The notes beneath the pieces were generated by a model, which was given only the letters and a program-made list of their open reading frames with translations, ran no database searches and was not told the DNA's origin. A stretch of DNA of 17,604 nucleotides from Cloacibacillus sp. (GTDB taxonomy: Bacteria; Synergistota; Synergistia; Synergistales; Synergistaceae): contig NZ_JAJBUX010000121.1 of NCBI RefSeq assembly GCF_020860125.1, positions 1 to 17,604 on the forward strand, read 5' to 3'. Both the position numbers and the translations under genes were made by a program. This document shows, in pieces, positions 6,743 through 12,782 of this stretch. Position 1 is the stretch's first letter. Every line of letters begins with the position of its first letter.

Positions 6743-7051
6743 CTATATAATATCAGCGTAGCTGTGCCTGCCATAAAATACCCGTAAAATAATGGCGGTG
6801 TCATCTCCATAGAGACGGTATAAAACGATATAGTTATCGACAGCCGCCTTACGATATCCTTTAGACGACAAGAAAACATCTTCACAAAGGGGATACAACC
6901 TCGGATTGGATAATACTTTCCCGTAACAAGCTTCAAGTTTGGAGATAAAAGAGCTCGCCGCCGCCGGGCTTTGCAGATAGTTGACCATATAGCCGATGAT
7001 CCCGTCAATATCATCCTCCGCGTCTTCGGCTATCAAAAGCCTACAAGCCAT
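6743..7051 (-). CDS. RelE/ParE-family toxin (copy 1)
   Basis: This 102-residue protein of the RelE/ParE superfamily starts MACRLLIAEDAEDDIDGIIGYM. It has a mid-region GKVLSNPRLYPLCED and ends in the typical strands YRKAAVDNYIVLYRLYGDDTAIILRVFYGRH. The start at 7051 is preferred over an in-frame ATG at 7069 because GAGGT lies 7 bases ahead of it, giving an 11-base overlap with the antitoxin gene. It could be an mRNA interferase or a gyrase poison; the sequence alone does not say which. Base composition is more AT-rich than the flanking tonB and mut genes. An identical gene lies at 9470-9778. Confidence 0.82.
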   Translation of the reverse strand: MACRLLIAEDAEDDIDGIIGYMVNYLQSPAAASSFISKLEACYGKVLSNPRLYPLCEDVFLSSKGYRKAAVDNYIVLYRLYGDDTAIILRVFYGRHSYADII

Positions 7052-7301
7052 ATTTCGACCTCGCGGCATCCAGTGATTTAAGCGCCTCTTTTACCCGCCC
7101 TTCGGCGATCGATTTTTCGGCCTCGCTGATTTTTCGATATACCATACTCATGTAGTCATATTTTTCATAAGTTTCCACACTCATAATGACCATGTCCCCA
7201 TAGCCATTTTTCGTGATGAAAATAGGCTCGGAAGCGCTTTTGCACATCTCTGAAATCTCGCTTGTCTTCTTCAGCTCACTGATCGGGATAATTCTCGGCA
7301 C
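7041..7301 (-). CDS. Phd/YefM-family antitoxin (copy 1)
   Basis: This 86-residue protein, read from a GTG at 7301, starts PRIIPISELKKTSEISEMCK and continues PIFITKNGYGDMVIMSVETYEKYD, the classic Phd/YefM DNA-binding half. A C-terminal toxin-binding helix follows (ISEAEKSIAEGRVKEALKSL). The GTG start is chosen because AAAGGAGAG (7308-7316) is well spaced for it. An upstream ATG at 7325 lies inside the operator palindrome and would read through the ribosome site. It should neutralise the overlapping RelE/ParE toxin and repress the pair. Confidence 0.85.
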   Translation of the reverse strand: MPRIIPISELKKTSEISEMCKSASEPIFITKNGYGDMVIMSVETYEKYDYMSMVYRKISEAEKSIAEGRVKEALKSLDAARSKYGL

Positions 7302-7318
7302 CTTATTCTCTCCTTTAA

Positions 7319-7336
7319 ATACCATATTTATGGTAT
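7319..7336. promoter_or_regulatory. Candidate antitoxin operator (palindrome)
   Basis: ATACCAT, spacer ATTT, ATGGTAT: a perfect 7-bp inverted repeat just upstream of the antitoxin ribosome site, next to an AT-rich promoter region on the minus strand. Position and symmetry suit autoregulation by a Phd/YefM protein. A second copy lies at 10046-10063. Confidence 0.5.
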
Positions 7337-7436
7337 AACTATACTATATAAATATAATAATTAAGCATGCTATCCTAAAAATAATGACACGAGAATACCG
7401 GTAAAATATTCACAAATGTCAGATAAAAGAAAAATA

Positions 7437-7466
7437 TTGACGAAAGCCCCGCATTGAGCGTATCAT
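7437..7466 (+). promoter_or_regulatory. Sigma-70-type promoter of the mut riboswitch transcript (copy 1)
   Basis: TTGACG (7437-7442) and TATCAT (7461-7466) are 18 bases apart and end about 20 bases before the cobalamin aptamer. In this copy the promoter drives the chimeric gene and exbD-tonB copy 2. Confidence 0.55.
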
Positions 7467-7484
7467 AAACTCGAAATCAAATAG

Positions 7485-7693
7485 TGATGCAGATGCTCGG
7501 GAATCAGGTGCAAATCCTGAACGGCCCCGCCACTGTAACCGCGACGAAACCGCGACGCCACTGAGAACATCGTTCTCGGGAAGGCGCGGATAGGCGGCGA
7601 AGCAGCGAGAAACAAGCTGTGTAAGCGCCTATGCAGAGCAGAATCTATGCTTTGCAGGAGGATGAACGGAAGCCAGGAGACCGGTTTGCATGG
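7485..7693 (+). promoter_or_regulatory. Cobalamin riboswitch (large form), copy 1, ahead of the chimeric gene
   Basis: Core sequences are GGGAATCAGGTGCAAATCC, CGGCCCCGCCACTGTAACC and the canonical B12 box AAGCCAGGAGACCGG (7670-7684). ATGCA (7487-7491) pairs with TGCAT (7687-7691) as a closing helix. About 120 nt of extra structure separate the core from the B12 box, as in large class-I (AdoCbl-type) aptamers. GCCAC in L5 (7529-7533) is complementary to GTGGC (7699-7703), the expected L5-L13 kissing loop. Confidence 0.93.
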
Positions 7694-7702
7694 AAGTTGT
7701 GG

Positions 7703-7799
7703 CAATCTCTGCGCGGGCGGAGGTTGTCAGGTGCGTTTAGAGACATGCTATCTATCCGTCGACAACTTTTGCAAGACCGCCCGCGCGCGGTCTTTTTTT
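7703..7799 (+). terminator. Riboswitch expression platform: anti-antiterminator, antiterminator and intrinsic terminator (copy 1)
   Basis: The terminator is AGACCGC (7774-7780), a 6-nt loop, GCGGTCT (7787-7793) and a T-run to 7799. A rival antiterminator pairs 7711-7720 with 7777-7786 (10 bp) and 7723-7728 with 7761-7766 (6 bp), consuming the terminator's left arm. A third hairpin pairs 7703-7711 with 7718-7726, including two G-U pairs, and would sequester the antiterminator's 5' strand. Confidence 0.8.
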
Positions 7800-7838
7800 A
7801 TTGCCCGCGCAAACTTTATCCAGAAGGGAAGCAGTAAT

Positions 7839-8369
7839 ATGAACGAAACAGAGGTGAAAATGAGCGGATTTCCGCCGGTCTCCTTTGAAGAGTTTTCCGT
7901 TCCCACGCGCGAAGAGTGGTACAACGAGGCTGTGGCGGCTCTCAAAGGCGCGCCCTTTGACAAAAGGATGTTCACGCCGACCTACGAAGGCATCACCCTC
8001 GAACTCCTCACGGAACAGCAGATACGCCGCGAGATCTACCGCTGGGAAAAACACATCTACATACTGGAGATGATCGGTAAGATCGCGCCGCTGCTCGGGC
8101 TGCTCGGCACCGTGCTCGGTATGGTCGAGATGTTCCAGTCGCTGCACCTCGGCGGACAGATAAGCGCCGCCGCCGTCACCGGCGGCATCTGGAAGGCGCT
8201 CTTCACCACCGTCGCCGGCCTCACGGTGGCCATCCCGACGATATTCGTCTGCGGCCTGCTCAACTCGCGCATCGACAGCGAGGACGAAACTCTGCGCAGA
8301 GGCGCTGACTTCCTCCTGCGCGAACACATAGCCGCTGGCGGCGGTAAAGATGGCGGGACGCAGAAATAG
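7839..8369 (+). CDS. Chimeric mutA'-'exbB fusion created by the tandem duplication
   Basis: This 176-residue protein consists of residues 1-55 of the mutase small subunit (MNETEVKMSGFPPVSF ... YEGITLE) joined in frame to ExbB residues 90-210 (LLTEQQIRREIY onward). It keeps ExbB TM2 and TM3 but lacks TM1 and the first half of the cytoplasmic loop, so it is unlikely to be a normal ExbB. The mutase part is only the N-terminal arm, without any catalytic domain. It uses the mutA ribosome site (AAGGGA, 7824-7829) and the second cobalamin riboswitch. It retains the 20-base overlap with the following exbD, so it could carry translation into exbD-tonB copy 2. It may be inert, interfering, or just a scar of the duplication. 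Confidence 0.85.
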   Translation: MNETEVKMSGFPPVSFEEFSVPTREEWYNEAVAALKGAPFDKRMFTPTYEGITLELLTEQQIRREIYRWEKHIYILEMIGKIAPLLGLLGTVLGMVEMFQSLHLGGQISAAAVTGGIWKALFTTVAGLTVAIPTIFVCGLLNSRIDSEDETLRRGADFLLREHIAAGGGKDGGTQK

Positions 8370-8739
8370 ACGCCACGCGGAGATAGACATCACTCCGCTC
8401 ATCGACGTCCTCTTCATGCTCATCATCTTCTTCGTCCTCACGGCCTCCTTCGTGCAGGGCAAGCTCGACGTACAGCTCCCCTCCGGCGAGGGAAGCTCCG
8501 CCGACATGCAGGGGGCGGTGTTCGTCACCGTCGCCGCCAACCGGAAGATATTCTGGAACGGACGGGAAGTTACGAGGGAAGAGCTCAAAAAACTCGCCTC
8601 CGCCGCGAACGGCCGTGAAATGCTCGTCGCGGGAGACGAAAAAGTCCCCTACGGCGAAGTCGCCGCGCTGCTCTCGCTGCTGCGTAAAGAGGGCATCACC
8701 TCCGCCGGCCTCATGCTCTCGGGAGAGGGAGCACAATGA
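8350..8739 (+). CDS. exbD: ExbD/TolR-family protein (copy 2)
   Basis: Identical to the 129-residue protein at 5623-6012, with the same basic tail, Asp19-bearing helix and periplasmic domain. The difference is its context: it follows the mutA'-'exbB chimera (20-base overlap) rather than a full exbB. It therefore belongs to a transcript led by the large cobalamin riboswitch. It would need the ExbB made from 5010-5642 as partner if the chimera is inactive. Confidence 0.9.
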   Translation: MAGRRNRRHAEIDITPLIDVLFMLIIFFVLTASFVQGKLDVQLPSGEGSSADMQGAVFVTVAANRKIFWNGREVTREELKKLASAANGREMLVAGDEKVPYGEVAALLSLLRKEGITSAGLMLSGEGAQ

Positions 8740-9449
8740 CATTTCTCTCCGGCGAACGCGGAAGATGGGCGGCGGCGCTGCTGATATCCCTGCTGCTGCA
8801 CTGCGCCCTGATATTCATCTTCGGCGGCGCGAAGGCCGAAAAAAAGCCGGAACCGGTAATGAACGTGAAACTCGTATTCGCCCCCGCCGCCGCGGGTAAT
8901 AAGGGCGGCGGCTCCGGCGGCGGAAAGACTGTGGAAAAGAAAGTGCCGCAGCCTAAAAAAGAACAGGCAGTAAAGCCGGTATCCAAACAGCCCACAGTGA
9001 AAAAGAAAAAAGAGGCCCCCATAAAAGAGATCTCCGCGCGCCCCGCGGAGAACAAAGAGACGGCTGCCAACGCTCCCGCCGAAACGGCGGCGGCCACAGA
9101 CGGCGCGGAAGAGGGAAACGGAACGGACGGCGGAAGCGGCACAGGCGGCGGCGGCACGGGGGCGGGCTCCGGTTCAGGAGAAGAGGGCGGTATCGCCGAC
9201 GTCAATTCGCTTGAAGTGACACACAAGGTACTGCCGGACTACCCCGCCTTCTCACGCAAACGCAAAGAGGAGGGCACCGCCGTGATAATCGCCGCCGTGG
9301 AAAATGGCCGCGTGCAAAGCGTTGAGATAGAAAAGACAAGCGGCTACGACCGTCTGGACAACTCCGCGCTGCGCGCGGTCAGAGGGTGGCGCTTCCGCCA
9401 CGAAGGACGCATACGTGTAAGGATACCATTTGTATTTAAAATAAGATAA
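8736..9449 (+). CDS. tonB: TonB-family energy transducer (copy 2)
   Basis: Identical to the 237-residue TonB at 6009-6722, including the Ser18/His22 anchor helix, lysine-rich and glycine-rich linker and C-terminal TonB domain. It overlaps exbD copy 2 by 4 bases. The duplication doubles the dose of tonB and places this copy behind the mutase riboswitch instead of the transporter riboswitch. Confidence 0.9.
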   Translation: MTFLSGERGRWAAALLISLLLHCALIFIFGGAKAEKKPEPVMNVKLVFAPAAAGNKGGGSGGGKTVEKKVPQPKKEQAVKPVSKQPTVKKKKEAPIKEISARPAENKETAANAPAETAAATDGAEEGNGTDGGSGTGGGGTGAGSGSGEEGGIADVNSLEVTHKVLPDYPAFSRKRKEEGTAVIIAAVENGRVQSVEIEKTSGYDRLDNSALRAVRGWRFRHEGRIRVRIPFVFKIR

Positions 9450-9469
9450 CCGTATCTTAATTATTTAAG

Positions 9470-9778
9470 CTATATAATATCAGCGTAGCTGTGCCTGCCA
9501 TAAAATACCCGTAAAATAATGGCGGTGTCATCTCCATAGAGACGGTATAAAACGATATAGTTATCGACAGCCGCCTTACGATATCCTTTAGACGACAAGA
9601 AAACATCTTCACAAAGGGGATACAACCTCGGATTGGATAATACTTTCCCGTAACAAGCTTCAAGTTTGGAGATAAAAGAGCTCGCCGCCGCCGGGCTTTG
9701 CAGATAGTTGACCATATAGCCGATGATCCCGTCAATATCATCCTCCGCGTCTTCGGCTATCAAAAGCCTACAAGCCAT
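9470..9778 (-). CDS. RelE/ParE-family toxin (copy 2)
   Basis: Identical to the 102-residue toxin at 6743-7051, with the same GAGGT-selected start and 11-base overlap with its antitoxin gene. Because toxin and antitoxin are duplicated together, the pair stays balanced. Each antitoxin can neutralise either toxin. Confidence 0.8.
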   Translation of the reverse strand: MACRLLIAEDAEDDIDGIIGYMVNYLQSPAAASSFISKLEACYGKVLSNPRLYPLCEDVFLSSKGYRKAAVDNYIVLYRLYGDDTAIILRVFYGRHSYADII

Positions 9779-10028
9779 ATTTCGACCTCGCGGCATCCAG
9801 TGATTTAAGCGCCTCTTTTACCCGCCCTTCGGCGATCGATTTTTCGGCCTCGCTGATTTTTCGATATACCATACTCATGTAGTCATATTTTTCATAAGTT
9901 TCCACACTCATAATGACCATGTCCCCATAGCCATTTTTCGTGATGAAAATAGGCTCGGAAGCGCTTTTGCACATCTCTGAAATCTCGCTTGTCTTCTTCA
10001 GCTCACTGATCGGGATAATTCTCGGCAC
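9768..10028 (-). CDS. Phd/YefM-family antitoxin (copy 2)
   Basis: Identical to the 86-residue antitoxin at 7041-7301, again with the GTG start behind AAAGGAGAG. It is divergent from the downstream riboswitch-mutA transcript. The spacer to mutA (10029-10565) holds the operator palindrome, promoter and riboswitch. Confidence 0.83.
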   Translation of the reverse strand: MPRIIPISELKKTSEISEMCKSASEPIFITKNGYGDMVIMSVETYEKYDYMSMVYRKISEAEKSIAEGRVKEALKSLDAARSKYGL

Positions 10029-10045
10029 CTTATTCTCTCCTTTAA

Positions 10046-10063
10046 ATACCATATTTATGGTAT
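10046..10063. promoter_or_regulatory. Candidate antitoxin operator (copy 2)
   Basis: Second copy of the ATACCAT/ATGGTAT palindrome, just upstream of antitoxin copy 2. Confidence 0.48.
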
Positions 10064-10163
10064 AACTATACTATATAAATATAATAATTAAGCATGCTAT
10101 CCTAAAAATAATGACACGAGAATACCGGTAAAATATTCACAAATGTCAGATAAAAGAAAAATA

Positions 10164-10193
10164 TTGACGAAAGCCCCGCATTGAGCGTATCAT
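10164..10193 (+). promoter_or_regulatory. Sigma-70-type promoter of mutA-mutB-meaB (copy 2)
   Basis: Same TTGACG and TATCAT hexamers with an 18-base spacer as at 7437-7466. Here they stand in the presumed ancestral position ahead of the riboswitch and the complete mutA. Confidence 0.55.
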
Positions 10194-10211
10194 AAACTCG
10201 AAATCAAATAG

Positions 10212-10420
10212 TGATGCAGATGCTCGGGAATCAGGTGCAAATCCTGAACGGCCCCGCCACTGTAACCGCGACGAAACCGCGACGCCACTGAGAACATCGT
10301 TCTCGGGAAGGCGCGGATAGGCGGCGAAGCAGCGAGAAACAAGCTGTGTAAGCGCCTATGCAGAGCAGAATCTATGCTTTGCAGGAGGATGAACGGAAGC
10401 CAGGAGACCGGTTTGCATGG
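10212..10420 (+). promoter_or_regulatory. Cobalamin riboswitch (large form), copy 2, ahead of mutA
   Basis: Identical to the aptamer at 7485-7693, with its B12 box at 10397-10411. It leads the AdoCbl-dependent methylmalonyl-CoA mutase operon. A cobalamin switch ahead of a cobalamin-dependent enzyme is the reverse of the usual pairing with B12-independent isozymes or uptake genes. Confidence 0.93.
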
Positions 10421-10429
10421 AAGTTGTGG

Positions 10430-10526
10430 CAATCTCTGCGCGGGCGGAGGTTGTCAGGTGCGTTTAGAGACATGCTATCTATCCGTCGACAACTTTTGCA
10501 AGACCGCCCGCGCGCGGTCTTTTTTT
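10430..10526 (+). terminator. Riboswitch expression platform and intrinsic terminator ahead of mutA (copy 2)
   Basis: Same structures as at 7703-7799: terminator stem 10501-10520 with T-run, antiterminator 10438-10455 with 10488-10513, and the competing hairpin 10430-10453. It lies about 40 bases before the mutA start. Confidence 0.8.
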
Positions 10527-10565
10527 ATTGCCCGCGCAAACTTTATCCAGAAGGGAAGCAGTAAT

Positions 10566-12782
10566 ATGAACGAAACAGAGGTGAAAATGAGCGGATTTCC
10601 GCCGGTCTCCTTTGAAGAGTTTTCCGTTCCCACGCGCGAAGAGTGGTACAACGAGGCTGTGGCGGCTCTCAAAGGCGCGCCCTTTGACAAAAGGATGTTC
10701 ACGCCGACCTACGAAGGCATCACCCTCGAACCGATCTATACTCTCGCCGACAACGAGGAGCTGCTCGACATCGGCGGCATGCCCGGCGAAGCGCCCTTCC
10801 TGCGCGGGACGAAAAGCTCCGGCTACATCGCCGAGCCGTGGAAGATCGCCCAGAGCGCTTCGGACGTACTGCCGAAAGAGGCCAACGAGGTCGTGAAGAA
10901 CGAACTGGCAAAGGGCGCTACCATCCTGCATTTCGAGCTTGACGAATGCACAAAGCTCGGACGCGACCCCGACCCGGAACTCTTTAAGGGCGACTACCGC
11001 GGACTTTCGCTGACGACGCTCCACGACGCCGATGAAATGCTTAAGGGTCTTGATTACACGAAGGTGCCGCTTCACATCTACGCCGGAGCCTCCGCCGTTT
11101 CGGTGCTGGGACTGGTAGCGGCGCAGGCCAAAGCTATGGGCGCGAAAGAAAGCCTCAAAGAGGCCAAAGGCTGCGTCGGCACCGATCCGCTGGGAGAGCT
11201 GGCCGAGCGCGGGACTCTCCCGCTGCCGATCGACGAACTATATGACGAGATGGCTCTCGCCATAAAATGGGCGCAGAAAAACGCTCCTCAGATCAAAACG
11301 ATACTGGTTCGCGGCGACGTCTACCATAACGGCGGCGCGAGCGCCACACAGGAGACCGCCTACGCGATGAGCGCGGCGATCGCCTACATCCGGGCGATGC
11401 GCCACCGCGGCATTGAGCCGGAAATCACCATGTCGCACATAAAATTCAGCTTCTCCCTGGGCACAAACTTCTTTATGGAGATCGCCCGCATCAGGGGCGC
11501 GCGCACCGTCTGGTCGCAGATCGCCGAGGCCTTCGGCGCCGACGCCGACGAGTACGGAAAGATAGACATCATCGCGCGTACCTCGCACTTCACCTCTACC
11601 GTATACGACCCCTACGTCAACATTCTCAGGGCGACCACCCAGGCCTTTTCCGGCGCGGTCGGCGGCGTCGGCGCGATGCAGATCAGCTGCTTCGACGACG
11701 CGGTCCGTCCGAGCGGAGAGATTGCGAGACGCATCGCGCGCAACATTCAGGTAATGCTCCAGACAGAGTTCGACATGCTCCAGCCCGTCGACCCGGCGGG
11801 CGGCTCGTGGTATGTCGAGCGTCTCACGGCGCAGTGCGCCGCTGCCGTCTGGGCGCTCCTCCAGGAGGTGGACGCCGAGGGCGGTATGTATCCCGCGCTG
11901 AAAAAGGGCGTCATTCAGGGCGGGATAGAAAAAATATTCAAGAGCCGCCTCAAAAACCTCGCCTTCCGCAAAGACAGGGCCGTCGGTACAAATATGTACC
12001 CCAACATTCTTGAGAAACCGCTCGAAAACATGTTCCCCCGCGGAGAAAAACTCTGCCGCGAAAGGAAAGAGGCCGTCGCCAAATTCCGTGAACTGACGGA
12101 CGAACAGCATGCCGCGGAATCCCTCGAAAAAATCATGGAGAACATCCACGAGGGCGACGCGAAATTTCTCGACGCCGTCATCGAAGCCTTCATGGTGGGC
12201 GCCACCGTCGGCGAAGTGAGAAAGGCGCTCAACGACAGCTTTGAGGGCGAAGAGAGCGTAAAGGCGATCGGGACGCACCGCTGGACCGAACAGATCGAGG
12301 CCCTGAGAAAGGCCTCCGAAGAGTTCAGCGAACGCACCGGCAAAACCATCCGCGTATTCCTCGCGAACATGGGGCCGATACCGCAGCACAAGGCGCGGGC
12401 CGACTTCAGCGCCGGTTTCATGGAGGTCGCGCACTTTGAGGTGCTGAGAAACAACGGCTTCCCCACGCCGGAAGAGGCCGTCAAGGCCGCCGTCGAATCG
12501 GAGGCCGAGGTGGCCGTCATCTGCTCCACCGACGACTCCTACCCGGAACTGGTACCGCCCGTGGCGCGCGGCATCAAAGCCGCCCGTCCGGAAATGCGTC
12601 TGCTGCTCGCGGGCGCGCCGGCCGCGGAATACAAAGATTCATATATCGAAGCCGGCGTGGACGACTTTATCCACGTCAGGGCCAACTGCTACGAAATACT
12701 CAAATCGATACAGGAAAAGGCGATAAAGGCCTCCGGCTGCCCGGCGGCGGACGAAAATCCTCGTAAAGGGGAGGGACTCTAA
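10566..12782 (+). CDS. mutA: Methylmalonyl-CoA mutase, small (non-B12-binding) subunit
   Basis: This 738-residue protein has the mutase TIM-barrel domain (YEGITLEPIY, GEAPFLRG, PWKIAQ, then SMSAA-like helices and WSQIAEAFGADA). Its C-terminal domain resembles the B12-binding fold but lacks the DxHxxG cobalt-ligating motif (it has VFLANMGPIPQHKARADF instead), as expected for the small subunit. It pairs with MutB to interconvert succinyl-CoA and methylmalonyl-CoA in propionate and succinate metabolism. The start at 10566 follows AAGGGA with a 9-base gap and lies behind the riboswitch. Frames open further upstream run through the riboswitch and are not coding. The stop TAA directly abuts the mutB ATG. 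Codons 1-55 lie in the tandem repeat. Confidence 0.95.
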   Translation: MNETEVKMSGFPPVSFEEFSVPTREEWYNEAVAALKGAPFDKRMFTPTYEGITLEPIYTLADNEELLDIGGMPGEAPFLRGTKSSGYIAEPWKIAQSASDVLPKEANEVVKNELAKGATILHFELDECTKLGRDPDPELFKGDYRGLSLTTLHDADEMLKGLDYTKVPLHIYAGASAVSVLGLVAAQAKAMGAKESLKEAKGCVGTDPLGELAERGTLPLPIDELYDEMALAIKWAQKNAPQIKTILVRGDVYHNGGASATQETAYAMSAAIAYIRAMRHRGIEPEITMSHIKFSFSLGTNFFMEIARIRGARTVWSQIAEAFGADADEYGKIDIIARTSHFTSTVYDPYVNILRATTQAFSGAVGGVGAMQISCFDDAVRPSGEIARRIARNIQVMLQTEFDMLQPVDPAGGSWYVERLTAQCAAAVWALLQEVDAEGGMYPALKKGVIQGGIEKIFKSRLKNLAFRKDRAVGTNMYPNILEKPLENMFPRGEKLCRERKEAVAKFRELTDEQHAAESLEKIMENIHEGDAKFLDAVIEAFMVGATVGEVRKALNDSFEGEESVKAIGTHRWTEQIEALRKASEEFSERTGKTIRVFLANMGPIPQHKARADFSAGFMEVAHFEVLRNNGFPTPEEAVKAAVESEAEVAVICSTDDSYPELVPPVARGIKAARPEMRLLLAGAPAAEYKDSYIEAGVDDFIHVRANCYEILKSIQEKAIKASGCPAADENPRKGEGL

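Larger units (their letters stand above)
5275..8001 (+). repeat. Tandem direct repeat of 2,727 bp, left copy
   Basis: This segment recurs as 8002-10728 in the same orientation with no difference that I can see: every coding frame on both strands matches, and the non-coding stretches I compared match too. It runs from exbB codon 89 through exbD, tonB, the toxin-antitoxin pair and the second cobalamin riboswitch to mutA codon 55. No transposase, terminal inverted repeat or target-site duplication bounds it. Confidence 0.97.
8002..10728 (+). repeat. Tandem direct repeat of 2,727 bp, right copy
   Basis: Same orientation and apparently the same sequence as 5275-8001, directly abutting it. The three bases AAC occur at all three boundaries (5275-5277, 8002-8004, 10729-10731), so the exact breakpoints are ambiguous by 3 bp. 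Flanking bases diverge immediately outside. Contents: 3' exbB (in the chimera), exbD, tonB, toxin, antitoxin, promoter, riboswitch and 5' mutA. Confidence 0.97.

Noticed and set aside
10374..10565. Upstream ATG that would add 64 residues to MutA (and the same at 7647 for the chimera)
   Set aside because: The extension runs through the riboswitch B12 box and terminator. The ATG at 10566 (7839) has a ribosome site directly behind the switch.
5275..10731. Composite transposon or integrated element
   Set aside because: No transposase, integrase, terminal inverted repeat or target-site duplication is present; the structure is a simple tandem repeat.
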